NCBI GenBank assembly: GCA_000158655.1
Contig: EQ973339.1
Coordinates: forward strand, 131,764-180,933
Origin: [Clostridium] methylpentosum DSM 5476
Lineage (GTDB): Bacteria > Bacillota > Clostridia > Oscillospirales > Ruminococcaceae
Reading direction: 5' to 3'
DNA length: 49,170 bases
Part shown: positions 1 through 8,465 of the stretch, piece by piece
Position numbering within the stretch: the stretch's first letter is position 1
Layout: every line of letters begins with the position of its first letter
Translations under genes and position numbers: made by a program
The notes under the pieces: generated by a model
Told to the model about the DNA's origin: nothing
The model's input: only the letters and a program-made list of their open reading frames with translations
The model's database searches: none

Positions 1-231
1 TCAGTGGCAGGATTTGTGGAATTTCTAAAGGGAAAAAGCAGATTAATTCTACATGAACGGGATGGGGATTGGAAGTATAAATATGGAGGCTGGCACTTTT
101 GGTGTCGAGGGTATTATGTAGATAGCGTTGGGAAAAAAGAAAAAGCAATTGCAGAATACCTGCGGAATCAATTGAAAGAGGATCAAATAACACAGAGGAA
201 ATTTAAAGACCCGTTGACGGGTACCAAGTAA
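1..231 (+). CDS. tnpA: IS200/IS605 transposase TnpA, C-terminal part (cut by window edge)
   Basis: The reading frame is open from the first base, so the gene starts outside the window. The visible 76 or so residues match the C-terminal half of a single-strand Y1 transposase: a GFVEFLKGKS segment (family: GYLKGKSSLM), then KYKYGGWHFWCRGYYVDSVG, where the second Tyr of RGYY is the expected catalytic tyrosine, and a tail DPLTGTK typical of this subfamily. The HUH metal-binding half lies upstream. This copy keeps the tyrosine that the copy near 41.5 kb has lost. No TnpB is visible. Whether the missing half is intact cannot be judged. Confidence 0.88.
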   Translation, partial: SVAGFVEFLKGKSRLILHERDGDWKYKYGGWHFWCRGYYVDSVGKKEKAIAEYLRNQLKEDQITQRKFKDPLTGTK

Positions 232-261
232 CAACTTTTTCGCAGATACCAGATCGTATTT

Positions 262-335
262 GCGCCTTGAGGGGCCGCTAGTACCATAGGGCTTTGCACG
301 CATAGGAAATACCCCCGGCTTTGCCGGGGGATTCT
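262..335 (+). mobile_element. IS200/IS605 right end with hairpin
   Basis: Directly after tnpA comes GCCGCTAGTACCATAGGG and a strong hairpin (CCCCCGGC, loop TTT, GCCGGGGG). The same string with few changes follows the tnpA remnant at 41.66-41.72 kb, and a weaker version occurs at 14.70-14.75 kb. Subterminal hairpins are what TnpA of this family recognises, so this is read as the element's right end. The exact cleavage site is not determined. Confidence 0.7.
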
Positions 336-470
336 TATTTTCTGTTTGGACGTCCAGAAAAACGGACGCAGAGAAAAGGCTTGATTCGACAGAAGGCCTG
401 TATGTGGCCACGAACAGGTTAGCAACAATCCGCGAGAGCATCAAATAGCCGTTGGTGTATTTTGCAGTAC

Positions 471-764
471 TTAACGGAACCTGTAGTAGCGTAGGAAGCG
501 GTACACCTTGTTCTGCGCCCGCGCGAGGGTGCGGGAGACGGTGGACTTGTTGATTTTAAGAAGTTCGGCGATCTGAGTCGTGTTGAGGCGCTGGTTGTAA
601 TAGAGCTGGATGATCTGCCGCTGCCGGGGGGTCAGCTCTGAGTCGATGATTCCAGCGACAGCGCGGGAAGCCTGGTTGATCTGGCTGCGGTTGCTGTCCC
701 CCGATTTTGGGGAAAGATAGGCCTCCGGTTGACCGAGTGCTTCAAAAGATACAAATTTCGGCAA
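471..764 (-). CDS. small sigma-region-4-like helix-turn-helix protein
   Basis: The C-terminal 60 residues form a sigma-70 region 4 type HTH: LTPRQRQIIQLYYNQRLNTT, then QIAELLKINKSTVSRTLARA, and a basic tail ending RFLRYYRFR. No region 2 is present, so it cannot be a full sigma factor. It is more likely a small DNA-binding regulator of the sigma-4/YlxM type. The start is taken as TTG because AAAGGAGA lies 6 nt before it. The longer frame from an ATG 48 bp upstream would begin at or before the predicted transcription start and lacks an SD. Product 97 aa. It stands alone, read away from the genes to its right. Target genes unknown. Confidence 0.72.
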   Translation of the reverse strand: MPKFVSFEALGQPEAYLSPKSGDSNRSQINQASRAVAGIIDSELTPRQRQIIQLYYNQRLNTTQIAELLKINKSTVSRTLARAQNKVYRFLRYYRFR

Positions 765-802
765 AAACAATCTCCTTTCAAAATTACCGTTTTTTGACGC
801 AC

Positions 803-831
803 ATGGTATCATGTAAATCGCAGTTTGTCAA
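803..831 (-). promoter_or_regulatory. promoter of the sigma-4-like gene
   Basis: On the minus strand TTGACA and TACCAT are separated by exactly 17 bp, 40-70 bp before the TTG start. The predicted RNA start falls just past the upstream in-frame ATG, which supports the TTG start. Confidence 0.7.
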
Positions 832-944
832 GAGATTTTTGGGCAGATCGCTGAATTGTCGGAAAAAAGTATTTCCTAGATAATTTTAGGATTATATGCG
901 CCATTTTGAATATACGTAGAGTAGGTGGAGGAATCTCAACAGTT

Positions 945-1060
945 TTCAACACGGCAAAAAGATTGTTAAACAAGAAATCATCGAACCTTTCAACTCTTTC
1001 AACCGAGTTTTCAACTTATTCCAAATTCTTTTCAACTCTTTCCACCAAGTTTTCAACGGT
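945..1060. repeat. TTTTCAAC-rich imperfect tandem repeat
   Basis: The octamer TTTTCAAC or near versions (TTTCAAC, TTTCCAC) occur about eight times. Two longer blocks, at about 989-1018 and 1029-1059, repeat the order CTTTCAACTCTTTC..CC and AGTTTTCAAC with a 40-bp period. The array ends against the -35 box of the next gene, so it could be a cluster of regulator binding sites. I do not recognise the protein that would bind it. The 300-bp gap between the two divergent genes holds nothing else recognisable. Confidence 0.6.
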
Positions 1061-1063
1061 ATA

Positions 1064-1094
1064 TTGACAAGTTTTCGATTACATCCTGTATAAT
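1064..1094 (+). promoter_or_regulatory. promoter with +1 near the next ATG
   Basis: TTGACA and TATAAT are both perfect but spaced 19 bp rather than 17. The expected start of transcription is at or within a base or two of the ATG at 1101, leaving essentially no leader. Either the mRNA is leaderless or translation starts at the internal ATG at 1149. Confidence 0.6.
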
Positions 1095-1100
1095 TTTCTG

Positions 1101-1418
1101 ATGCCCGCCAACACTTCGAATAGAAATGATTTTGAGGCGGTGAAAGCAATGATTAGAGGCGTCAACAAGCATATCATTGAGGTGGTCAACACCAACAATG
1201 AGTATTTTGAAAAGGCCATCCTCTTCGTCAACCCGGATAAGGCCGATTCCGGCCGGAGTGAAATAATGCATGTGGCGAGGGATTACCTGGGCAGCATGGG
1301 ACAGCCGGCGGGAAAAAAACGCAGCGCTCGCAGCATCGCTCTTGGTCTCCTCCGGCTTGCGCTAGTGTTTGCACTCGGGGTTGCAGTGACAGCAGCCATG
1401 TTTTATTATTTCGGCTGA
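1101..1418 (+). CDS. small hypothetical protein with C-terminal membrane anchor
   Basis: The 105-aa product has a soluble N-terminal two thirds and one hydrophobic helix near the end (about residues 80-102, SIALGLLRLALVFALGVAV) followed by a very short tail, a tail-anchored layout. No known domain is recognised. ATG 1101 has no SD but coincides with the predicted RNA start. ATG 1149 (residue 17) is preceded by GAGGCGG with 8-nt spacing, so the shorter 89-aa form is a real alternative. It precedes rlmB on the same strand by about 90 bp with a separate -10-like TATAAT at 1468. Function unknown. Confidence 0.6.
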   Translation: MPANTSNRNDFEAVKAMIRGVNKHIIEVVNTNNEYFEKAILFVNPDKADSGRSEIMHVARDYLGSMGQPAGKKRSARSIALGLLRLALVFALGVAVTAAMFYYFG

Positions 1419-1506
1419 ACTTTCCGCAAACTTTGCCGAAAAACGTGCAAAACAACTGTCATTATGCTATAATGTTACAAAGTAATGCTTTTGAACGGAG
1501 TAGCTT

Positions 1507-2283
1507 ATGAGAAACAGTACATTTGATCAGGATAGAGACACCATTGTCGGCCGCAACGCCGTCATCGAGGCCCTCAAAGCCGGGCGGGAGATCGACACAA
1601 TATTTGTGGCAAAGGGCGAGCGCGCCGGCAGCATCGGGCAGATCGTATCCCTTGCCAAGGAGCGGGGCATCGTTGTCAAGGATGCGGATTCCCGCAAGCT
1701 CGACGCGATGAGCGGCGGCGCAAGTCATCAGGGGGTGGCGGCCATCCCCTGTGCGGCGAGCTATGCGACGGTGGAGGAAATTCTCGCCTCCGCCGAGCAA
1801 AAGGGGGAGGCCCCCTTTGTGATCATCGCGGATGAAATCGAGGATCCGCACAATCTCGGCGCCCTCATCCGCACGGCAGAATGCGCAGGGGCGCACGGCA
1901 TTCTCATCCCAAAACGGCGCAGCGCGTCGCTGACCCCCATTGTCTCTAAGACGTCGGCGGGCGCGGTGAGCTACCTGCCCGTTGCGCGGGTGTCCAACCT
2001 CGCATTGGAAATTGATCGGCTCAAGGAGCGGGGGATCTGGGTGTACGGCGCGGACATGGACGGAGAGAACTGGTGCGCAACCGATTTTTCAGGCGGTGTC
2101 GCACTCGTCGTCGGTTCGGAGGGCAGAGGCCTTGGCAAGCTCGTGCGCTCCAAATGCGACGTGATCGTCTCGCTGCCGATGCGGGGACAGGTTAACTCCC
2201 TCAACGCCTCGGTCGCTGGGGGAATCCTGATGTACGAAGTGATGAGACAGCGTTTGAACCTAAAAGCAAAGAATTCCAAATAG
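1507..2283 (+). CDS. rlmB: 23S rRNA 2'-O-methyltransferase, RlmB/TrmH (SpoU) family
   Basis: 258 aa, the usual length. An N-terminal substrate-binding domain (VGRNAVIEALKAGREIDTIF) is followed by the SPOUT knot domain with all three motifs: DEIEDPHNLGALIRTAEC around residue 120, VVGSEGRGLGKLV around 205, and SLPMRGQVNSLNASVA near 225. The family methylates the ribose of a guanosine in domain V of 23S rRNA (G2251 in E. coli) using S-adenosylmethionine. GGAG lies 6 nt before the ATG. The next gene starts 15 bp after the stop, so the two are probably cotranscribed. The exact rRNA target is inferred from the family. Confidence 0.92.
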   Translation: MRNSTFDQDRDTIVGRNAVIEALKAGREIDTIFVAKGERAGSIGQIVSLAKERGIVVKDADSRKLDAMSGGASHQGVAAIPCAASYATVEEILASAEQKGEAPFVIIADEIEDPHNLGALIRTAECAGAHGILIPKRRSASLTPIVSKTSAGAVSYLPVARVSNLALEIDRLKERGIWVYGADMDGENWCATDFSGGVALVVGSEGRGLGKLVRSKCDVIVSLPMRGQVNSLNASVAGGILMYEVMRQRLNLKAKNSK

Positions 2284-2298
2284 AAAGAGTTGGGTTTT

Positions 2299-4488
2299 AT
2301 GGGAACGAATCAAAAAGAAGGGGCGACCTTTGAGGAGATTCTCGAGGAGCTCAAGCGGCAGACGGGAGACATCCCCGCCGCGGAGGACAAACCAGCGGAC
2401 AAAGCCCCTCCACAGGAGCCGCCAAAGATTACATATCAGGAGGAAGCACCACCTCCGCCGCAGAAGGAAAAATTGGAGGAATTTCTCAACGCCTCCACTC
2501 AAAATATCTACAGCAGCACCAAGCAAAAGTCGAAGCCGCTGCTTTTCGGTACAGCGACAATTCACAGCTTTGAACAGGAATTTCAACAGGACAAAAACCA
2601 GGCGACCCGGATGTCTGAACCGGTGATCGATGCAAAGACGCTGCGCCAGTACCAGAAATTCAAGCAGCAGCGGGTGGAAAAGGCGAGCGACTTTAACCTC
2701 GAGCATGAGGATGAGCCCCCGCTTATCACCGAGCCCGAAGAGTTTGACAACGAGCAGGAGTTTAATCGCCCTGAGGACGCAGCCCGAATCGAGGGAGATC
2801 TCATTGCGCTCAAAAAAAGCCTGCGCCGGCGCGGGCTGATCCTCTCGGGTATTTCACTTGTGAGCGTATACATTGCAGCGGCTGCTCAGTTTGCGCTGCC
2901 GGTTCCCGCGCTCTTTTCGATTGATTCCCCGGTGAGCTATCTCATCACAAACCTTGTCCTGCTGCTCGGGGCAATGGGAACGGTCTTTTCCACCGTGATA
3001 TTTGGGCTCAAGGGGATGCTAAAGCTCAAAATGAACCGGGACAGTCTGCCGGTCGTGACCGCACTGCTCTGCACATTGCAGCTTGTGTTGATGCTCATCA
3101 CAAAAGGAAATGGACTCGCCGCAGGAGGCAATACGTTTGTGCTCGCACCAATTGCCATTGTGGGGTTGACCTGCAACAGCTTTTTTAAATCCATGATCGC
3201 CAGCCGCACAGTGAAAAACTTTAAGTTTATTTCGAGTGAAAAATACGAACAGTATTCGAGCGGAGTCATGGCAAATGAGGATTTGGCCGAGGTATTTACC
3301 CGCGGCACGGTTTCCCATCGGCCGGTCGTCTCCTTCAACCGCAAGGCCGGTTTTTTGACCGACTTTATGTACTACTCCTTTTTGGAGGACATCACCGATA
3401 AATTCAGCTTTTATCTCGTCCCGGTCGGCATCGGGGTTTCCCTCATTCTCTCGTTTATCTCGGGATTTATGGCGGGAAGCTTTGCCGTCGGCCTGACGGC
3501 GTTCACCGCAGGCATCTGCATTGCCTCCCCGTTTTCCTACCTGCTCGCCGCCAACCTCCCGCTCCAGCGGGCGGCCAACAAGCTCAGCAAGGTTTCTGCT
3601 GTGCTGCTCAGCTACGAGGCGGTGGAGGAATTCAGCAACCTCAACGCGGCGCTCACTACCGCTCATGACCTGTTTCCCGCCGGGACGGTGAGCATGCGGG
3701 GGATGAAGACCTTTGCGGGCGCGCGGATCGACGACGCGATCCTCGATGCGGCGAGTGTGTTTGAGGCGTCCAACAGCATTCTGCGGGATGCGTTCATGCA
3801 GGTAATCCTCGGGGAGACGAAAATTCTCAAAAAGGTGGATTCGGTCGTGTTTGAGGACATGATGGGAGTTTCCGCCTGGGTGGACGAGCGCAAGGTGCTC
3901 ATCGGCAGTCGGGAGATGATGATCCGGCACAATGTCGAGGTGCCGACTGAGGCGGAGGAGCGTTTCTACCGCCCTGACGGGCTCGATATCATCTATGTGG
4001 CGAATTCCGGGATACTCACCGCGGCGTTTATGTTCACCATGCAGGCGGACCTCAAGGTGCGCGACGCGCTCGACGACCTGGTGAGCAACGGCATCTATCT
4101 CGTCGTCCAGACAGTCGACCCGGTCGTGACCAAAAAGAGGCTGTCCGACACCTTTGCTATTGACGAAGAGGCGTTTAAAATCCTCCCCGCGCGGTTCCAC
4201 GAGTCCTACAACAAACAGGCTGGGGAAGTCGAGCGCGCCTCTGGGCTCGTCTCCAACAACGGCAAGTTTTACTCCTATATTGAGGCGGTAGTCACCGCCA
4301 AGCGCCTTAAGCCCCTTGTGCTCTTCTCGATGACTCTGGTGTTTGCGAGCATTGTGCTCGGCATGATGCTGCTCTGCGTGCTCGGCGCAGTGGACGGACT
4401 GTCAGAATTCGGGGTGATCACCATGCTTCTCTACGAACTGGCGTGGACTGCGGCAGTAGCGGTTCTTCCCCTTCTGCGCAGAATCTAA
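2299..4488 (+). CDS. P-type-ATPase-like membrane protein lacking the catalytic motifs
   Basis: 729 aa from the ATG (AAAGAG 9 nt upstream; an in-frame TTG 9 bp earlier has no SD). Residues 1-170 are cytoplasmic, Pro/Glu rich. Membrane helices lie near 180-205, 213-240, 250-268, 278-298, 370-392 and 396-420, and two more at 672-725. The order resembles a P1B ATPase: FYLVPVGIGVSLILSF then ICIASPFSYLLAANLPL (CPC region), AANKLSKVSAVLLSYEAVEE, and a phosphorylation-site position reading LTTAHDLFPAG instead of DKTGT. Residues 520-630 resemble nucleotide/P-domain blocks (VDERKVLIGSREMM; ADLKVRDALDDLVSNGIYLV), but no GDGxND is present. It is therefore probably a pseudoenzyme. Partner or signal unknown. 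Cotranscribed with rlmB. Confidence 0.6.
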   Translation: MGTNQKEGATFEEILEELKRQTGDIPAAEDKPADKAPPQEPPKITYQEEAPPPPQKEKLEEFLNASTQNIYSSTKQKSKPLLFGTATIHSFEQEFQQDKNQATRMSEPVIDAKTLRQYQKFKQQRVEKASDFNLEHEDEPPLITEPEEFDNEQEFNRPEDAARIEGDLIALKKSLRRRGLILSGISLVSVYIAAAAQFALPVPALFSIDSPVSYLITNLVLLLGAMGTVFSTVIFGLKGMLKLKMNRDSLPVVTALLCTLQLVLMLITKGNGLAAGGNTFVLAPIAIVGLTCNSFFKSMIASRTVKNFKFISSEKYEQYSSGVMANEDLAEVFTRGTVSHRPVVSFNRKAGFLTDFMYYSFLEDITDKFSFYLVPVGIGVSLILSFISGFMAGSFAVGLTAFTAGICIASPFSYLLAANLPLQRAANKLSKVSAVLLSYEAVEEFSNLNAALTTAHDLFPAGTVSMRGMKTFAGARIDDAILDAASVFEASNSILRDAFMQVILGETKILKKVDSVVFEDMMGVSAWVDERKVLIGSREMMIRHNVEVPTEAEERFYRPDGLDIIYVANSGILTAAFMFTMQADLKVRDALDDLVSNGIYLVVQTVDPVVTKKRLSDTFAIDEEAFKILPARFHESYNKQAGEVERASGLVSNNGKFYSYIEAVVTAKRLKPLVLFSMTLVFASIVLGMMLLCVLGAVDGLSEFGVITMLLYELAWTAAVAVLPLLRRI

Positions 4489-4532
4489 GCGTCGGCTCGG
4501 ATTCTGTTTACTGAGGATCGAAAAAACCACAA

Positions 4533-5168
4533 GTCGGCATCCCTACAGGCACCGTAGATTATACTTGGTAAATAATACAAAAAAGCCATGCAGCTGGAGG
4601 TGCCGGGATTGGGGTACTCCTCAACCTCTGTCAGCACCCCCATGGTGCAGTCGATTGAAATATCATGGTATTGGCGAAGCTTACCGACTCCGCGACGTCG
4701 GCACTCGGAAGGGGACGGCAACTTTTTGTGGTATTGGATTAGTTTAGGACTTAAAATTTCAATACACACCCCCAAGGGTGCCGCGAATTGAAATAAAAAT
4801 TTTAAAGGGATCCCGTCCTTACATATCGAGTCGGCACCCCTAAGGATGCCGTGGGTTGAAATTCCTGAGCGGAGCGTCCTTCGGCGTTGATCATGTCGGC
4901 ACTCACAAGGCGCTGTGGATTGAAATATACAGAAGTATATCAGCATTGCATGGATCAAAAGTCAGCACCCTCGCGGGTGCTGATTGGAATCGAAAAGGCA
5001 TCGTATTCCATGAACCCGTAGTCTTATTGCTCCCCGTGAGGGGTGTCATGGATTCACACGACCGCGTTTTGCGTTCATGATCAAAAAGTGCAGATTAAAA
5101 TGCCGATCCGTCTACCCGCAATGCGCGGGAAGCACGTCGGTGCCTCTCAGGTGTCAAAAATGGAAATT
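4533..5168 (+). CRISPR. decayed CRISPR array, opposite orientation to the intact one
   Basis: At least nine diverged copies of the 33-nt repeat found intact at 8.5-9.2 kb occur here in reverse complement, starting near 4533, 4630, 4697, 4762, 4830, 4895, 4961, 5027 and 5136. Most steps are 65-68 bp, the same period as the intact array. The best copies (4762 and 4830) keep the central CACCCC..GGGTGCC and the end GATTGAAAT. Every copy carries different substitutions, as expected of an old unmaintained array. Only 44 bp separate it from the upstream gene, so no leader remains. The interval up to the nitrilase promoter holds no gene. Confidence 0.82.
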
Positions 5169-5244
5169 TGACGTGATTTCAACTCAAAATAAACTTAAAT
5201 ACCCGACTATTTTTTCACAGAGCCACAAAATCTTTCTGCTGCGG

Positions 5245-5273
5245 TTGACAACGCAGTTTTCCAGCCGTATAAT
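5245..5273 (+). promoter_or_regulatory. consensus promoter of the nitrilase leader
   Basis: TTGACA and TATAAT are both perfect with exactly 17 bp between them. The predicted +1 is near 5280, 100 nt before the nitrilase ATG and 20 nt before a strong terminator hairpin. Confidence 0.8.
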
Positions 5274-5300
5274 AAGGGCAACAGCTGAACAGGCAAGATG

Positions 5301-5340
5301 ACAAGGGTGTCACCCAATTGGTGACACCCTTGTTTTTTTG
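5301..5340 (+). terminator. intrinsic terminator inside the nitrilase 5' leader
   Basis: A perfect 14-bp stem (ACAAGGGTGTCACC pairing with GGTGACACCCTTGT, loop CAATT) runs into a T tract. It lies between the consensus promoter at 5245-5273 and the nitrilase ATG at 5382, so most transcripts from that promoter should stop after about 60 nt unless read-through is controlled. A later TGTCAC (5351-5356) could compete for the GTGACA arm, which is only a suggestion of antitermination. Confidence 0.85.
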
Positions 5341-5381
5341 CGTCTTCATCTGTCACAATCAACAGGAAAAGGAGAACGCTT

Positions 5382-8294
5382 ATGAAACAAAAAAGACTTT
5401 CTCGCGCCCTCGCAGGACTGGTCGCCCTCCTGCTCGCAGCAACGGCACTCGTTCCAGCGGCATCGGCAAAGCCTGCCGGAGCGACCGACACCACGATTGA
5501 ACCGGGCGAACTGGCGGTTGTCAACTTCGCGCCGGTGTGGGGCGACAAAGAAGCCAACAAGCAGAGCATCCTTGACTACATGAAGCAGGCGGATGAACAG
5601 GGGGTCCGGATGATCCTCTTTCCCGAAATGTGCCTGACCGGTTACGCATCCTCCAGTGACCCTAATTCAGAAATCTATCAGATGGCAGTCAGCCAGGCAG
5701 AGACAACCACCAGTCCGATCACCCAGGAAATCGCCTCCTACGCCGATGAATACGACATGTGGGTATTTTTTGGAACATCCGAAAAAATCCCTGGGGACAA
5801 CGAGCACGCTTACAACTCGGAATTCGCCTGTTCCCCAGACGGTGCAGTGACCTCCTACCAGAAAATCACCCCGGTGGAAGGGAGCTGGTGTACCCCCGGT
5901 CAGACACCTGTCATGGTGGATACCGAGTGGGGCAGGGTGGGCCTGAGCATCTGCTACGACACCTATGCGACCCCTGAACTCGAGCGCTATTACGCGGCCA
6001 AGGGCTGCGGCATCGTACTCAATCCAACTGCGACCTCCCGTGGTTACACCGATCTGGACGGCGACGGGGTTCGGGATGACCAGGGTTGGGAATGGTACTA
6101 CAAAAACCGTCTCGAGAGCATCACCTCCCGCGAAGGAATTCTCATCGCAAGCGCAAACCTCGTGGGGGGCGACGGTCCAATCAAGCCGGACGGCTCTTCC
6201 ACCTACAACTTTCCGGGCGGCAGTGTGATCGTCGCGGGCGGCTTTGACGGAGGAAAGTACTACGCGGGCGCAAATGGAACCGACATCATTACAGCGACTG
6301 AGGGCATGCTCTCAAACACTGCGAAAATCAACCTCGGTTCAATGCCCAGTTCCACCTGCAAAGTGAGCTCCGACTTTCATCCAGATGACTACGCCAAATG
6401 GTACAAGGAGCTCGCGGACAAACAGGCTGCGGGAGAATCCCTTTCCTATTCCTCCGACGTCACCGACGGCCCAGTTGCCGCAGTGGCCAATGTCTCAGCT
6501 AAATGGGGAGACAAAGCAGCCAACCTCGAAATGATGATCAGCTACATTGAACAAGCAGCTGAGAAGGACGTGGACATCCTCGTCTTTCCCGAAACCGTGC
6601 TGACCGGCTACAGCTGTGAGGATCCCGAAACAGACGGCATCGAGGGCGACCAGTACATGCAGGTTGCGCTCGCCGAGACCATCCCCGGCCCGTCGACCAA
6701 TATCATCTCGGAATATGCCAAGCAATACGGCATGTACATTATCTTCGGCATGCCGGAGAGGACAGACACCCCGATATATGAGGATCTCTACGGAGAGACG
6801 GTGGAAAAGGTGTACAACTCCGCTGCCATCTGCAAACCGGACGGAACGGTTGACTCCTACCAGAAGATGCATCGCGCGGGTATCGAGTCCTACTGGTCGG
6901 TGTGCGGCGACACCCCCTATATGCTCGACACCGAGTGGGGAAAAATCGGTGTGGACATCTGCCGAGACGGTCACTTCTACCCTGAGCTCGGGCGCTATTA
7001 CGCAGCGATGGGGTGCACCATGCTCATCCACCCGACCGCAACTACCGGCGGCCCTTGGTACCGTGAGACGAGAATCGGCTCCTACACCGACCGAGACGGC
7101 ATGGCGGCGATCACCTGCAACCTGCTCGGGCCGGACGGCATCTACAACGAGGAGTGGGACTCCTGGTCGGGCGGGGTGTTCGCAAGCACCAGCCTGATCA
7201 TCACCAAATACCACGATGAAAACGGCCGGGTGAGCTTTGATCCCGAAACCGGCTCCGCGATCGACCTCAACGGCACCGGCTCGGCATCCGAAGGGTTTGA
7301 GGAGCGCGGCACCAGCCCCGAGGGTCTTGAAATCGCCAAGATGGATTTGAGCGGCTGCGGCTTCAGCATCTCCAACTTCAACCCGCTTCTGTTTGCCAAG
7401 ATGTACGACGAGCTCGCAACCGAGTCGATTGAAGGATACCAATCCATCTTTTCCACCAACAAGACCACCCTTGACCAGGTGATTGCCTACGCCGAGGCGC
7501 AAAAGACTTCCCCTGCATTTGAAACCGTCATCCCGCTGGTACAGCAGTCGTTCACCGATGCGCTCGAGGCTGCAAAACTCGTTCAGGAAAGCAAATTCGC
7601 CACTCAGCAACAGATTGATCAGGCATGGATTGGCCTGATGAACGAAATTCACAAACTCGGATTTGTCAAGGCAGACCAGACTACTCTGCGCACCCTCTAC
7701 GCCTACGCAAGCGGCCTGGAGATGGATCTCTACGCAGATGGTCAAGCAAAAACCGCCTTCCTCACCGCCCTTGAAACAGCGGTAGCAGTAATCGCGGATG
7801 AAAACGCGATGGCGGATTCGGTTGACCCGGCCTACAGCGCGCTGATTGAAGCGGTCTCTGCGCTTCGGTTCAAGGCGGACAAATCGGTGCTCGACCAACT
7901 GCTCACACAAGCCTCCGGCATTGACTTGACCCTCTACACCAACGAGAGCGCAGTGATCTTCCAAGCGGCGTTTGCCGAAGCTCAGACTGTGTACCAAGAC
8001 ACCACCCTCTCGGTGGACGACCAAACTGAGGTTGACCGCGCAGCCGCAGACCTCCAGGTGGCGATCGACGGACTTACCCTCCCGCAGGCCGCTCCAAGTG
8101 AATCGGCTGCATCAAATGCATCCGCCGCAGATAGCGTATCGGATGGCTCAAACGTTATTGCGGGAGACGCAACAGCAGCCATCAAATCAACCTCCGCCCC
8201 GCGCACCGGGGAATCCGACGTCCCAGTTGCTGCCAGCACGCTGCTCATCCTGGCGGTTGCGGCTGCAGTGGCTGTCCGCAAACGGAATCAATAG
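5382..8294 (+). CDS. secreted, cell-wall-anchored protein with two nitrilase domains
   Basis: 970 aa. A signal peptide (residues 1-29, cleavage after ASA) is followed by two carbon-nitrogen hydrolase domains. Domain 1 (about 44-345) has the triad Glu82 (LFPEMCLTGY), Lys161 (SYQKI) and Cys191 (GLSICYD). Domain 2 (about 365-665) has Glu404 (VFPETVLTGY), Lys495 (SYQKM) and Cys527 (GVDICRD). Helical FIVAR-like repeats fill about 690-900. The C-terminus is a sorting signal: APRTGES (939-945), a hydrophobic helix and RKRNQ. The enzyme class hydrolyses nitriles or amides; substrate unknown. RBS AAAGGAG. The gene sits between two CRISPR arrays and behind a leader terminator. Surface display of tandem active nitrilase domains is unusual. 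Confidence 0.85.
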   Translation: MKQKRLSRALAGLVALLLAATALVPAASAKPAGATDTTIEPGELAVVNFAPVWGDKEANKQSILDYMKQADEQGVRMILFPEMCLTGYASSSDPNSEIYQMAVSQAETTTSPITQEIASYADEYDMWVFFGTSEKIPGDNEHAYNSEFACSPDGAVTSYQKITPVEGSWCTPGQTPVMVDTEWGRVGLSICYDTYATPELERYYAAKGCGIVLNPTATSRGYTDLDGDGVRDDQGWEWYYKNRLESITSREGILIASANLVGGDGPIKPDGSSTYNFPGGSVIVAGGFDGGKYYAGANGTDIITATEGMLSNTAKINLGSMPSSTCKVSSDFHPDDYAKWYKELADKQAAGESLSYSSDVTDGPVAAVANVSAKWGDKAANLEMMISYIEQAAEKDVDILVFPETVLTGYSCEDPETDGIEGDQYMQVALAETIPGPSTNIISEYAKQYGMYIIFGMPERTDTPIYEDLYGETVEKVYNSAAICKPDGTVDSYQKMHRAGIESYWSVCGDTPYMLDTEWGKIGVDICRDGHFYPELGRYYAAMGCTMLIHPTATTGGPWYRETRIGSYTDRDGMAAITCNLLGPDGIYNEEWDSWSGGVFASTSLIITKYHDENGRVSFDPETGSAIDLNGTGSASEGFEERGTSPEGLEIAKMDLSGCGFSISNFNPLLFAKMYDELATESIEGYQSIFSTNKTTLDQVIAYAEAQKTSPAFETVIPLVQQSFTDALEAAKLVQESKFATQQQIDQAWIGLMNEIHKLGFVKADQTTLRTLYAYASGLEMDLYADGQAKTAFLTALETAVAVIADENAMADSVDPAYSALIEAVSALRFKADKSVLDQLLTQASGIDLTLYTNESAVIFQAAFAEAQTVYQDTTLSVDDQTEVDRAAADLQVAIDGLTLPQAAPSESAASNASAADSVSDGSNVIAGDATAAIKSTSAPRTGESDVPVAASTLLILAVAAAVAVRKRNQ

Positions 8295-8352
8295 CCTGCG
8301 ACTGTCTTTACGACAGGAAAATGATCTTTAATAGCATGTTGCACCCAAAGAA

Positions 8353-8388
8353 AAGAGACCTGGCGAAATCCACCGGGTCTCTTTTTTC
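8353..8388 (+). terminator. terminator after the nitrilase gene
   Basis: AAGAGACC and GGGTCTCTT arms flank a short bulged stem-loop and are followed by six T residues. Confidence 0.8.
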
Positions 8389-8465
8389 TGTTTCAAATCA
8401 GCTTCTAATTGTCCACCTGTGGGAGGCAGCACCGAGATTCCCCTCTCCATCCTGGTCCACGGAGA

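Noticed and set aside
3019-4200. 393-aa minus-strand ORF
   Set aside because: It lies opposite the P-type-ATPase-like gene, whose frame has the SD, membrane helices and family blocks.
6495-8024. 509-aa minus-strand ORF
   Set aside because: Opposite the nitrilase gene; no recognisable domain, caused by GC-rich third positions.
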